Part shown: positions 30,446 through 38,544 of the stretch, piece by piece
How positions within the stretch are numbered: position 1 is the stretch's first letter
Layout: every line of letters begins with the position of its first letter
Source of the DNA: Verrucomicrobiales bacterium
GTDB taxonomy: Bacteria > Verrucomicrobiota > Verrucomicrobiia > Verrucomicrobiales > SLCJ01
Length of the DNA: 39,529 nucleotides
Assembly (NCBI GenBank): GCA_024636835.1
Contig: JAGXGH010000019.1
Span: 1 to 39,529 of the forward strand
Reading direction: 5' to 3'
The notes under the pieces: model-generated
Told to the model about the DNA's origin: nothing
Database searches by the model: none
The model's input: the letters and a program-made list of their open reading frames with translations, nothing else
Position numbers and translations under genes: made by a program

Positions 30446-30468
30446 AACAAATAACATTTAACTGATAA

Positions 30469-31821
30469 CTAGTTTCCCGCCGCCAGGCGCAGCGCCGCCA
30501 CGGCACTTCCGAGTGCCGCCCGATTTTCTTCCTGCTGTAATTGGTAGTTGAGTGTTTGCCGCCACGCATCGATCACATCGAGAAATCCCGCCGTGTCCGC
30601 GCTGTATTCCTTCAGTGATAGTTCGTAAGCCTGTTCGGCATCCGGCAAAATCGATTCGTCAAAAAGCTTCACAATCCGTTGCGTTGAATCCACGCGGGCT
30701 CGTGCGTCTACCACGCGATACGAAAGATCATCGCGCACTGCGGCGAGAGTGTTACGCGACTCAATCATTCCGGCTTTCGCCTCTCGTTCGGCCGCGTCGA
30801 GCTTTGCTCTCCACAACGGGATTGTCAGACCGACGGTCGCGCCAAACTGATCGCGACCATTGGCGGACATCGCCATACCCGACTCGGAAACGGCACCGTA
30901 TTGCAGCCCAAGCGTGAAATCCGGCAATCGATCCAGACGTGCCTTTTTCATCCTCGCCTCAAACATGGCAATGCGCGACTTCGCCGCCTCGACCTCGGGG
31001 TGTGACATTTCATCCGTATCGGAAAGCGACATCATCGACGCAGACCATCGCGGCTCCGGCAAGTTCGCGTCCAAGGGGCGATGGAGCATCGAATTCAATC
31101 GCGCGGCTGCTGATTTGCGCTGTTGTCTGGCAGTGATCAAGCGCTTCTCCAGATCTGAGATCGAATTCACCACGCGGAGTAGATCCTGCTGCGATGCCTT
31201 GCTGGCTCGAACTCGAATATCGACGGAGTTTCGTAAGTCATCGAGCACATCCTTCGACTCTTCAAGCACAACAATTGATCGACTGGCGAGGTAGTAGTTC
31301 CAGTAAACCGTCCGCACTTGGGCTGCAATCGTGAGGCGAAGATTCTCCAACTCCGCACGAGCTGTTTTCACTTCAGCTTCCGCCACCGCGCCGGCAGCGC
31401 GGCGCTTCCCGGGGAATGGCAAGCGTTGTTCGGCACCGACGATTGCATCCACCCGACCCGCCGCCGTTTCTGCCAAGCGCCCACCTGTTGCCTTGACCAT
31501 TGGGTCGGGCAACGCTTCGGCTTGGGGGACCATTGCCCTCATCCGCTCGACCTTCGCCTCGGCGGCAGCGATCGCAGGATGATGGCGCATTGCGGCATCC
31601 ACCAGGCCATCGAGTCCAGAAGAAGGAATCGCGTAAGCGGTGGCAGGCGCAACTTCCTTCAGTGTGGCCGTATCCGGAGACGCGGATTCCGTTGACGCAC
31701 AGCCAACAAGCAGCGCTGCGATAGCACACAGCATCGCCTGAGGGACGGCATTTCTGTCGTCTTTATCACTCTGGTCGACTAGGTTGCCGATCCTCCGTCC
31801 AATCGTTCGACGTGTCTTCAT
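30469..31821 (-). CDS. cusC: CusC/TolC-type outer-membrane factor
   Basis: Outer-membrane channel of the Cu/Ag efflux complex, 450 residues. Two OEP repeats are recognisable: LVDAAMRHHPAIAAAEAKVE in the first and HPEVEAAKSRIAMFEARMKKARLD in the second, with long coiled-coil helices in each. A lipobox-like LLVGCAS lies near residue 41. The start is uncertain. The first 29 codons (RRTIGRRIGN...) are basic, not signal-like, and overlap a family of hairpin repeats that continues upstream, while the next Met gives only 11 residues before the Cys. Second membrane gene of the operon, followed after 23 bp by cusB. Confidence 0.88.
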   Translation of the reverse strand: MKTRRTIGRRIGNLVDQSDKDDRNAVPQAMLCAIAALLVGCASTESASPDTATLKEVAPATAYAIPSSGLDGLVDAAMRHHPAIAAAEAKVERMRAMVPQAEALPDPMVKATGGRLAETAAGRVDAIVGAEQRLPFPGKRRAAGAVAEAEVKTARAELENLRLTIAAQVRTVYWNYYLASRSIVVLEESKDVLDDLRNSVDIRVRASKASQQDLLRVVNSISDLEKRLITARQQRKSAAARLNSMLHRPLDANLPEPRWSASMMSLSDTDEMSHPEVEAAKSRIAMFEARMKKARLDRLPDFTLGLQYGAVSESGMAMSANGRDQFGATVGLTIPLWRAKLDAAEREAKAGMIESRNTLAAVRDDLSYRVVDARARVDSTQRIVKLFDESILPDAEQAYELSLKEYSADTAGFLDVIDAWRQTLNYQLQQEENRAALGSAVAALRLAAGN

Positions 31822-31834
31822 AAGTGTAATGGCG

Positions 31835-31900
31835 GGACGACATTCTGTCGTCCGTGCGATTATTGCGAGGGACAGCCACGCCGATGGTGCGGCGTGGCTG
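31835..31900. repeat. two perfect hairpins between copper genes
   Basis: GGACGACA-TTC-TGTCGTCC (31835-31853) has a perfect 8-bp stem. CAGCCACGCC / GGCGTGGCTG (31873-31882, 31891-31900) has a perfect 10-bp stem around an 8-base loop. A degenerate copy of the first (GGACGGCATTTCTGTCGTC) lies within cusC near 31743. There is no T-run, so RNA processing or differential stability within the operon is more likely than full termination. Confidence 0.8.
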
Positions 31901-31925
31901 CAGTCGTAGTCTTTGTCGATTGCGT

Positions 31926-32204
31926 CTACTTGGCGTCGGTCACCATCTTGGTGTATTTGGCGGGGTCGCTGTTGAACTTATCGATACATTCCTTACAGCA
32001 GAGTTTCACTTTGGTGCCGTTGTGCTCCATGACAACAGGATCGCCCATCGAGCCCAGTTCTTCACCGGATACCACGCAGGTGGTTAGAGGGTATTCTGTT
32101 GTGGTGGCTTCGTCTTTGGCCGTTTCTGTGGTGGTTTTTTCACCGCATGAAGCGAGTGAGAATACGATAGCGGTAGCGAATATGGTGATTGTGGTAAATT
32201 TCAT
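31926..32204 (-). CDS. small TRASH/YHS-like metal-binding lipoprotein
   Basis: A 92-residue lipoprotein: MKFTTITIFATAIVFSLASC with lipobox LASC at Cys20. A Thr/Glu-rich linker is followed by a domain with TTCVVSGEEL...VKLCCKECIDKFNSDPAKY. The C...CC-x2-C pattern and the final FN-DPAKY are those of YHS/TRASH metal-binding domains. In this operon it probably binds Cu(I) or Ag(I) in the periplasm and hands it to the Cus pump or keeps it from harmful sites. It lies between the Cys-rich protein at 32368 and cusC, with structured repeats on both sides. Confidence 0.85.
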   Translation of the reverse strand: MKFTTITIFATAIVFSLASCGEKTTTETAKDEATTTEYPLTTCVVSGEELGSMGDPVVMEHNGTKVKLCCKECIDKFNSDPAKYTKMVTDAK

Positions 32205-32243
32205 GATATTGGTTGTGTTTGTAGTTTTCGAATGAATGAAGTA

Positions 32244-32362
32244 AGGGAAAGGCTTTCCCTTGGGGTGCGCGGCGAGAAGCCGCGTCTACGCAGATGCGTG
32301 TGCATCTCGCGGAATTTTACCCTAGGCGTGGCTTCTAGCCGCGCTTATGCGGGTAAATTCAT
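32244..32362. repeat. nested inverted-repeat element in copper operon
   Basis: It contains AGGGAAAGGCTTTCCCT (32244-32260), an 8-1-8 palindrome. GCGCGGCGAGAAGCC (about 32268) is complementary to GGCTTCTAGCCGCGC (about 32330). AGATGC-GTGT-GCATCT is at about 32292-32307, and GAATTTTACCC (about 32313) pairs with GGGTAAATTC (about 32351) apart from one base. The 160-bp gap it fills separates the first two genes of the operon. Confidence 0.75.
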
Positions 32363-32367
32363 TCGAT

Positions 32368-32760
32368 CTACAACAACCAACTTCCAGAAAAGGCGAACCA
32401 AGTGGTGCCTGGAGGAGGGAGATCCAAATGTTGAGGAAGCGCCCTAGCGAGGATTTCCAGGGGTGGAGTGATCTCTGTAATCCATTCCGTAGCAGATACC
32501 ATGGGATGGGTTTCTAACGCTGGCGCGAGAATGCTGATATCGGATTTTCCCTCAGCCAAAGTGCGCTTTCCGCACGGGCACTCTGGAGCTTGTCTGTCAT
32601 CAGAGTCGCCCTCAAGGTCTCTTGTTGTTTGGCAACACGAGCGTGTTACGCCTTCTGAATCCTTGCCGAGACTCTTGCCTGAGCAGCAGCAAATGGGCAC
32701 CACAAACCATGCAATCAGGGCGATTGCGATGAGTTGGTGGACGGTGTGGATTCGTTTCAC
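32368..32760 (-). CDS. exported Cys-rich protein, first gene of copper operon
   Basis: A 130-residue protein of unknown function with an N-terminal hydrophobic helix (IAIALIAWFVVPICCC, about residues 10-26), so exported or membrane-anchored. The cysteines cluster: ICCCSGKS, SCCQTT and ECPCGKRT, suggesting metal binding. The C-terminal half is Pro- and Trp-containing without further cysteines. Small exported Cys- or His-rich proteins often open copper-resistance operons, and the position ahead of the TRASH lipoprotein and cusCBA fits this. The family is not recognised. The promoter must lie in the 121-bp divergent gap toward the hydrolase at 32882. Confidence 0.68.
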   Translation of the reverse strand: MKRIHTVHQLIAIALIAWFVVPICCCSGKSLGKDSEGVTRSCCQTTRDLEGDSDDRQAPECPCGKRTLAEGKSDISILAPALETHPMVSATEWITEITPPLEILARALPQHLDLPPPGTTWFAFSGSWLL

Positions 32761-32803
32761 AAGTTGAGTATGCGCTATTGTCCGGAAGAAAGAAAGAAGG
32801 TTC

Positions 32804-32817
32804 TGACTCGCTAGTCA
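32804..32817. promoter_or_regulatory. possible operator in divergent copper/hydrolase promoter
   Basis: TGACTCGCTAGTCA is a 5-bp inverted repeat with a 4-bp spacer, about 45 bp upstream of the first copper-operon gene. It is short, and no copper regulator is encoded nearby, so the assignment is weak. Confidence 0.25.
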
Positions 32818-32881
32818 CGCCGCTGGTGCCTATGTTCGTCTATAACGTCGTGACTATTTTTAACGTATGGAGACAAATACA

Positions 32882-33721
32882 ATGAACATTATGAGATTTT
32901 TCACCCCGTTTCTCGCTCTCGCATCGCTTGCCACATTGCAAGCGGAAGAGACGCCCGCCCTGGTCATAGCCGATAGGCTGGACAGTCAGAAAATATCAGC
33001 CACGCCTGGGGAATTTCACGGCTTTGATCAGGTTGACTTCAAGCTGCCTGGCGATGGCTCGACTTGTAAAATTGTCGCACCCAAGGTTGCGGCTTCGGAG
33101 TCGCCGTGGGTTTGGCGTGCTCGGTTTTTCGGTCACCAGCCGGCATTTGATACGGCGATGCTTGAGAAGGGTTATCACATAGCCTACTGTGATATAGCCG
33201 ACCTCTATGGAAGCGCTAAGGCCGTGAAACGTTGGGATAAATTCTACGACTTGACTCAGAAGCTTGGTCTTGGCTCTAAGCCGGTTCTTGAAGGAATGAG
33301 TCGCGGCGGATTGATCATTTTCAACTGGGCGAAGGCCAATCCTGAAAAAGTGACGGCGATCTATGGCGATAACCCTGTGTGTGATATCCGCTCTTGGCCA
33401 AAGAAAAAGTCGGCTGGAGATTGGAAGCGTTGTCTTGAAGCCTATGGCATCACCGAGGCCGATGATGCCAACTTTAAAGGTAACCCCATCGATAGTCTAG
33501 ACCCATTGGCTAGAGCAAGGGTTCCGGTTTTCCTCGTGCTCGGCGCGAAGGACAATGTTGTTCCTTTAGTCGAAAATGCCGATGTTCTGGAGAAGAATTA
33601 TAAAGCGCTCGGTGGTTATGTCCGACGCTGGGTGAAGCCGGAAGGCAATCACCACCCGCACGGTTTGGATCCGCCGGATGAACTCGTCAACGCGGTGCTC
33701 AATGAGGTAGGGCCTAAGTAG
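32882..33721 (+). CDS. secreted alpha/beta hydrolase
   Basis: A 279-residue exported hydrolase. The start at 32882 is preferred over 32867 because GGAG lies 9 bp before it and MNIMRFFTPFLALASLATLQA is a clean signal peptide. The nucleophile elbow is EGMSRGG (Ser140), the acid is the Asp of LGAKDNVVP (about 225), and the His is within EGNHHPHG. The fold resembles hydrolases that often occur beside sulfatases and glycoside hydrolases in Verrucomicrobia and Planctomycetes, where they are thought to be carbohydrate esterases. No substrate can be assigned. Divergent from the copper operon, convergent with the channel gene. Confidence 0.8.
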   Translation: MNIMRFFTPFLALASLATLQAEETPALVIADRLDSQKISATPGEFHGFDQVDFKLPGDGSTCKIVAPKVAASESPWVWRARFFGHQPAFDTAMLEKGYHIAYCDIADLYGSAKAVKRWDKFYDLTQKLGLGSKPVLEGMSRGGLIIFNWAKANPEKVTAIYGDNPVCDIRSWPKKKSAGDWKRCLEAYGITEADDANFKGNPIDSLDPLARARVPVFLVLGAKDNVVPLVENADVLEKNYKALGGYVRRWVKPEGNHHPHGLDPPDELVNAVLNEVGPK

Positions 33722-33730
33722 GATTGGTGA

Positions 33731-35263
33731 TTAGTGAGCGAAGAACGAGCGGATCTTTTTGAGCATTGACGAGGGTTCTGGTGAGGATGCATCTTTGGCG
33801 TTGGCTGAATGCTTTGCCCTTTTAGAGCGGGCGGCGAGGGCTTCTGCGATTTGAGTTTGGCGGGATGCCAGGAGTTGCCCGAGCTCTTCCATTAGCTCTG
33901 GGCTCTTCGTCAAAAGAGGCTTCACACAAGACTTGCTGACTTCCATCACGAACACATCCGAGGCAGCACGAATCGTGGCAGAACGTGGCTCGCCGGTGAG
34001 CAGTGACATCTCGCCGAAGTATTCACCTTTGCCCAAGGTGGCTACTCGTTCAGAGCCGCCTTCAGGTACTGGGAGAAATACGTCAACCCTGCCATCGAGC
34101 ACTACAAACATCGAAGATCCGCTGTCGCCGTGATTCACAATTTTCTCACCTTTCGCATAGAGTTTACGGGTGGAGTTTTGGGCGATGCTCTCGGCTTGCT
34201 CTTCGGTTAAACAGTGAAGGCACGATTCGCAGCGCAATAATTCGGCAGCCGTTTGGTCCGCTTGATCGAATTTTTCCGGTGTGTTTGGTGTGCGCATTTC
34301 CAAAGTGCGAATCGGAAAGGGGATGCGTATGTCGCGGCGCTTTAATTCGTACCAAATTTTTGTTCTTATCTCGTCGCACGTTTGGTTGAAAAGATGTGGT
34401 GCACGCATCCAGAACCGAAGTTCGTAGAGAATCGATGAGTCGCCGAAGCCGACGAGGAACACACATGGAGCCGGTGAATCCAGGACACCATTGGCGTCAA
34501 TTGCGGCGACGCGGAGTGCTTCTTTGACGTCGTTGGGCGGCACATCGTAGTCGATTCCTACGCGCATTCGCACGCGGTGTTCGCGGTTTGGGTAGTTGAG
34601 GTTGGTGATCCGCGATTTAACGATCTCATTGTTTGGAATTTCGAAGGAAACGCTGTCGGTATTGAGGAGTCGGGTTGCGCGCCAGTTTATCTCTTTGACT
34701 TCCGCTCGCTCGCCGAGCTCTCCCAGAAGCAACCAATCGCCAACCTTGTAAGCTTTTGTCATGTGGATACTAAACCCGGCGATGACATTGGAGAGTAGAT
34801 CCTGCATCGCGAAACCGAGGATGACGGCAGCCACCCCGGATGTAGCAATGAGTCCAGTGACTTTCACTTGATAACCGTAGGTGAGAACCAGGGTGACAAC
34901 GCTGAGGACGACCACCAAGGCAAGCATTTGGCGCAGGATGTTAGGCACTGAGACTTTCTGACTGCGCTCGAGATAGAGAGAGAAAAACAATCGATCGAAG
35001 AGCACCCATCCAAACAGCACTCCAGAGAATATCAGCGCTGTCCACGCCTCGCGGAGCCAGGACACTTTCGGGTAAAAGATCAGCACCGTAGTCAGCACGG
35101 TAAGGGTGAGCGCGGTGAGATGGAAAGTGATTCGAGGTTTAACGAAGATCCGTTTCAACAGGATCCTGCCAACCACTAGTGTGAGGACATAGAACAAGAC
35201 GCCGGTGGCAAAGGCTAGTGGGAAGCGCCACTCTTCGGTGAGATCAAAAGGCAGAGTTGTCAT
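33731..35263 (-). CDS. MscS-type channel with cyclic-nucleotide-binding domain
   Basis: A 510-residue inner-membrane channel. Four hydrophobic segments occupy about residues 12-145. The pore-lining helix and MscS core are GLIATSGVAAVILGFAMQDLLSNVIAGF, then the beta domain (VGDWLLLGELGERAEVKEINWRATRL, VSFEIPNNEIVKSRITNL). The CxxC-containing linker CESCLHCLTEE precedes a cyclic-nucleotide-binding domain at about 375-490 (GDSGSSMFVVLDGRVDVF, GEYFGEMSLLTGEPRSATIRA). The phosphate-binding cassette FGEMSLLTGEPRSAT is well formed. Such MscS-CNBD (bCNG) proteins are known; many respond weakly to stretch and may be ligand-gated. The short basic tail is not recognised. Confidence 0.93.
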   Translation of the reverse strand: MTTLPFDLTEEWRFPLAFATGVLFYVLTLVVGRILLKRIFVKPRITFHLTALTLTVLTTVLIFYPKVSWLREAWTALIFSGVLFGWVLFDRLFFSLYLERSQKVSVPNILRQMLALVVVLSVVTLVLTYGYQVKVTGLIATSGVAAVILGFAMQDLLSNVIAGFSIHMTKAYKVGDWLLLGELGERAEVKEINWRATRLLNTDSVSFEIPNNEIVKSRITNLNYPNREHRVRMRVGIDYDVPPNDVKEALRVAAIDANGVLDSPAPCVFLVGFGDSSILYELRFWMRAPHLFNQTCDEIRTKIWYELKRRDIRIPFPIRTLEMRTPNTPEKFDQADQTAAELLRCESCLHCLTEEQAESIAQNSTRKLYAKGEKIVNHGDSGSSMFVVLDGRVDVFLPVPEGGSERVATLGKGEYFGEMSLLTGEPRSATIRAASDVFVMEVSKSCVKPLLTKSPELMEELGQLLASRQTQIAEALAARSKRAKHSANAKDASSPEPSSMLKKIRSFFAH

Positions 35264-35382
35264 AATCTTTAGGATAAAATGTGATCATCACGAGGCACCG
35301 CTTCGCATTCGTCCTCCTCGATGTCTTCTATCCTATCCTTGGTGGAGCATGTTTAACAAGAGCTTCATGCTTCTGCATTCGA

Positions 35383-35877
35383 TCAATCCAATACCCGCTT
35401 GTCCACTTTCAGCTCACCCTTCCAATCTCTCAGTAGCGTAATGGTTTCTCGATTTAGCTCTTTTAAGCCCATCCCGAATTCAATTTTTATCAACACGACT
35501 TGCGGATGATTTGTGATCTCTCGGACACGGAAAATCGGTGGATGGGTGGCGCGGAGAAAGCAGAAAATCGGCACATCCTCGTGGTCAGCATTCCAGAGTA
35601 GTCCGGCAAGCGGGAATGATCGATCTCTTCCCAGTGCGGTGAGAACTTCGCGCACCACGGCTCCGCCATTCTTGCGGATCAGTTTCTTCGCTGCACGTCG
35701 GTTGCGGATCTGTTCGAGATACGCGGCGATTGGGTTACTGTGCTCTTCGACTATCTCATCAACCAGTGCCTTAGCGTGGGCGTTGATCGAGGCATGCAGT
35801 TCTTCGCGGGTGATTTCACCGCTCTCGAACATCCGATGAAGCTCGGAGGGAGAGGGAAGTGACGGCAGGTTCAGCAT
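35383..35877 (-). CDS. hypothetical cytoplasmic protein
   Basis: A 164-residue protein when started at 35877 (MLNLPSLPSPSELHRMFESGE); a reading from 36024 would overlap the terminator of the next gene and is rejected. The N-terminal half is helical (ITREELHASINAHAKALVDEIVEEH, then a basic RNRRAAKKLIRKNGG). The C-terminal half is strand-rich (VPIFCFLRATHPPIFRVREI, VVLIKIEFGMGL). There is no signal peptide. I do not recognise the family. Confidence 0.7.
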   Translation of the reverse strand: MLNLPSLPSPSELHRMFESGEITREELHASINAHAKALVDEIVEEHSNPIAAYLEQIRNRRAAKKLIRKNGGAVVREVLTALGRDRSFPLAGLLWNADHEDVPIFCFLRATHPPIFRVREITNHPQVVLIKIEFGMGLKELNRETITLLRDWKGELKVDKRVLD

Positions 35878-35988
35878 AACGCGAAACACTACAGATGAAG
35901 ATTGGTTTGGGCAATCTTGATTGATACAGCGGCGGCGTTCCGCAGTTCTATCAAGTCTTGCTATCGTTCTGACATCGTCATCTCTGTA

Positions 35989-36043
35989 CAAAAAACTGCC
36001 CCCTCCGCGATGCCGGTAAACCAATCCGGCGCAGAGGGGGCAG
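35989..36043 (-). terminator. rho-independent terminator of outer-membrane gene
   Basis: CTGCCCCCTC pairs with GAGGGGGCAG, with a secondary GCCGG / CCGGC inside. On the minus strand the stem is followed by TTTTTT. It lies about 30 bp after the stop of the gene at 36073. Confidence 0.92.
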
Positions 36044-36072
36044 TGTAAGCACTAGCTAATTATCGGTAAACC

Positions 36073-36816
36073 TTAGAAGGTTACGGTAAGGCTTGCACCG
36101 CCGATGACCAAGTCGTCTTCTCCAGCGTCGTCAAGCACATCCATGGCAAGTGAGCCGCGGACGTATGGCGTGAGTGTCGCTGTGTCGGTGAGAGCGATTG
36201 GCAAAGCCAACTGAAGGAAGGCATTGTTGAATCCGCTGTCATCGACGTAGTAATCGATGTTGTAGGAGAGACCTGCGGTTGCTTCGAAGGAAACTGGTCC
36301 GCTGATTTCGGTGGAATACGTAGCTGCGGTGACCAAGTAGTAACCTTCGGTCTCGAAGTCGTAGAATGCACCACCATCAAGGGAGATGGCATCGGTGATC
36401 GCGTAGGAAGCGGTGAGGTTCACTTCGTTCGCGTTGGCACCATCTGAACCGAAGTAGTAGTAGGTGTAACCAAGGCCAACAGTGAGGTCACCGAAAGACT
36501 TGTTGATCGAGGTGAACAGGTTGAGCTCGGTGTAGTCGTCCTCGACGAGGGAAGCATACCATGCTCCAGCGCTCAGGGAGAGGCCGTCAGCAAGAGCGAT
36601 CTCGGTGCCGAGTGCGACGTCAACGAGGTTATCGCCGAAGTCCACGCCACGGAATTCGTAGGTGGATGCATAGTTAACTCCAAGCTCGCTGGAGAACATT
36701 GGGGCGGCTTCTTCAACCATCATTGGCTCGGCCATAGGAGCCTCGCCGGCGAATGCGGTGGAAACAGCAAGCGCAGGTAGAACCGAAGCGCTGAGAATAC
36801 GTGAGGTGATTTTCAT
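36073..36816 (-). CDS. beta-barrel outer-membrane protein, TorF/Gcw_chp-like porin
   Basis: A 247-residue protein if started at 36816 (MKITSRILSASVLPALAVSTAFA, signal peptide cut near residue 23); the upstream ATG at 36888 gives no signal. The mature N-terminus (EAPMAEPMMVEEAAP) is Met/Pro/Glu-rich. Then SELGVNYASTYEFRGVDFGDN opens a barrel of about 8-12 amphipathic strands with aromatic girdles (YTYYYFG). The protein ends in Phe, as expected for BAM-inserted barrels. The Y-FRG start and length fit the putative porin family TIGR02001/TorF. The substrate is unknown. Strong expression is suggested by the tandem promoter elements and the terminator. Confidence 0.85.
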   Translation of the reverse strand: MKITSRILSASVLPALAVSTAFAGEAPMAEPMMVEEAAPMFSSELGVNYASTYEFRGVDFGDNLVDVALGTEIALADGLSLSAGAWYASLVEDDYTELNLFTSINKSFGDLTVGLGYTYYYFGSDGANANEVNLTASYAITDAISLDGGAFYDFETEGYYLVTAATYSTEISGPVSFEATAGLSYNIDYYVDDSGFNNAFLQLALPIALTDTATLTPYVRGSLAMDVLDDAGEDDLVIGGASLTVTF

Positions 36817-36875
36817 TGATGTATCTGGGTTATGTTTTCTGCAGAAATCGGAATTGAGCGATTTCATTGCGAGGT

Positions 36876-36937
36876 ATAAAGCACTCATCGTGCCAATATG
36901 TCAACTATGTCACGCAAGAAAATGTCAACTTTGTCAC
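36876..36937 (-). promoter_or_regulatory. promoter with tandem operator-like repeats
   Basis: TGTCAACTATGTCAC (36899-36913) and TGTCAACTTTGTCAC (36923-36937) are direct repeats 24 bp apart, identical at 14 of 15 positions. On the minus strand each contains TTGACA, a perfect -35. TTTATA or TATACC follows at about 18-20 bp. They could be activator sites or two overlapping promoters of the barrel gene. Confidence 0.6.
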
Positions 36938-37045
36938 CTTAAATATGTTGAGTGCGTATGGCATGGGGAATCATCTTGATTTCATCGATGGTGCGCCCGA
37001 TGTTGCACGCTTGTGCCCGGCTGTCCAAGGGCGATAAGATTATTC

Positions 37046-38467
37046 ATGTCGAAACCCGGGATTACCATCGATGCGAGCAACGAGGCGAGCGCTCAGCAAG
37101 AGCTTGCGGGGAGCCTCGCGGGTAAAAGTATCCCACGCCAAGTGGTCATTCTTGCGATTTGGCCGCTGCTTGAACAACTGCTCGGATTCCTTGTCGGAAT
37201 GACCGACTCCGTGCTGGCCGGTCGCCTCGGTGAGGGCGCGCAACGCGTTGCGGTGCTCGATGCGCTCGCTTTGTGTGGCTACCTCACTTGGTTGATGATG
37301 ATTTTGCAGGGCGCTGCGGCTACCGGTGGCTTGGCGATGATTTCCCGTGCGACTGGTGCCAAAGATTCTGCGCTGGCTAACCGCTCACTCGGGCAGGCCT
37401 TGTTGCTCGGTTGTGCAGCTGGTGCCATTGCGGGCGGTGGACTGTATTTTGGTATCGATGGCTTAGTGCAGTTGTTTGCGCTTTCGCCTGCGGCAGCGGA
37501 ATCTGCGAAGAGTTACATCAACGTGGTTGCGATCAGCGCTCCGTTCAGTGGGATCTTATTCGCAGGGAATGCGGCGCTGCGAGGGTCGGGCGATACCCGT
37601 ACGCCATTCGCGGTGATGACGGTGGTCAATTTGGTAAACATTGGCGTCAGTTGGTTGCTGGTTTTTGGGCCCGATCCATACGGTGGAATGGGCATCGCCG
37701 GCATCGCGTGGGGGACGACGATCGCTTGGGTTATCGGCGCGGTCATTCTGTTTGTCGTGCTTTTGTTGCGCCGCACCGGCCTGCGGCTTGAACTTATCGC
37801 GCTACGTCCGGACGCCGATGTGATGCGGCGTATCATTCGTATCGGAGTTCCCTCTGCGGTGGAAATTTTTGGTATGTGGGCGATCAATGCCTTCGTCGTG
37901 AGAATCATCAGCGGCCTGCCTGCCGAGGGGGCGCTCGGTGCGCATTTCATCGCCATCCGTTGTGAGTCACTCAGCTTCTTGCCGGGCTTCGCCCTCGGTG
38001 CGGCATCGGCGACCCTTGCCGGGCAGTATCTTGGAATGGGCGATCGTGAGCGCGCCAAACAAGCGGTGAAAACTTGTTGGTTCGGTGGGGTGGGGTTGAT
38101 GACATTGATCGGGATGATCTTCCTGCTCGCACCGGAGGCGATGGTCAACTTGATCGCCCCGGGCTCAGAGATTCACCTCCGTCTGGCGGCGCCTATTGTG
38201 TTTCTTTGCGGGATGACGCAGCCGTTTCTTGCGACCAATGTGATCTTGAAAACCACCTATCGAGGTACCGGTGATACCAAGGCGGTGATGATGTATTCTT
38301 ACAGCAGTATGTTCCTGCTGCGGCTTGGCGGGTGTTATTTTGTGGCCGAGTTTCTTCAACTTGGTCTCTGGTGGCTTTGGGTGGTGATGTCCTGCGACCT
38401 TCTTTGTCAGTCGATTGTTTTCTCGCGACGATTCTTCACGGGGCGCTGGATGGATGCGCGCGTTTAG
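37046..38467 (+). CDS. MATE family multidrug/sodium antiporter
   Basis: A 473-residue inner-membrane exporter with about twelve hydrophobic helices. The start at 37046 (MSKPGITIDASNEA) is preferred to 37013. MATE hallmarks are WPLLEQLLGFLVGMTDSVLAGRLG in TM1, the NAALRGSGDTRTPF motif in the first half and its counterpart KTTYRGTGDTKAVM in the second. These gene halves are internal repeats of the family. It could export cationic drugs or metabolites in exchange for Na+ or H+; substrate is not predictable. It ends 78 bp before chrA on the same strand. Confidence 0.93.
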   Translation: MSKPGITIDASNEASAQQELAGSLAGKSIPRQVVILAIWPLLEQLLGFLVGMTDSVLAGRLGEGAQRVAVLDALALCGYLTWLMMILQGAAATGGLAMISRATGAKDSALANRSLGQALLLGCAAGAIAGGGLYFGIDGLVQLFALSPAAAESAKSYINVVAISAPFSGILFAGNAALRGSGDTRTPFAVMTVVNLVNIGVSWLLVFGPDPYGGMGIAGIAWGTTIAWVIGAVILFVVLLLRRTGLRLELIALRPDADVMRRIIRIGVPSAVEIFGMWAINAFVVRIISGLPAEGALGAHFIAIRCESLSFLPGFALGAASATLAGQYLGMGDRERAKQAVKTCWFGGVGLMTLIGMIFLLAPEAMVNLIAPGSEIHLRLAAPIVFLCGMTQPFLATNVILKTTYRGTGDTKAVMMYSYSSMFLLRLGGCYFVAEFLQLGLWWLWVVMSCDLLCQSIVFSRRFFTGRWMDARV

Positions 38468-38544
38468 CCCTGCATGTCGGAATTTTTATTCACCTGGCTG
38501 CCGGGGTTCTTGACATCTGCGTGTGCTCACCGTTCCGTCATCTT

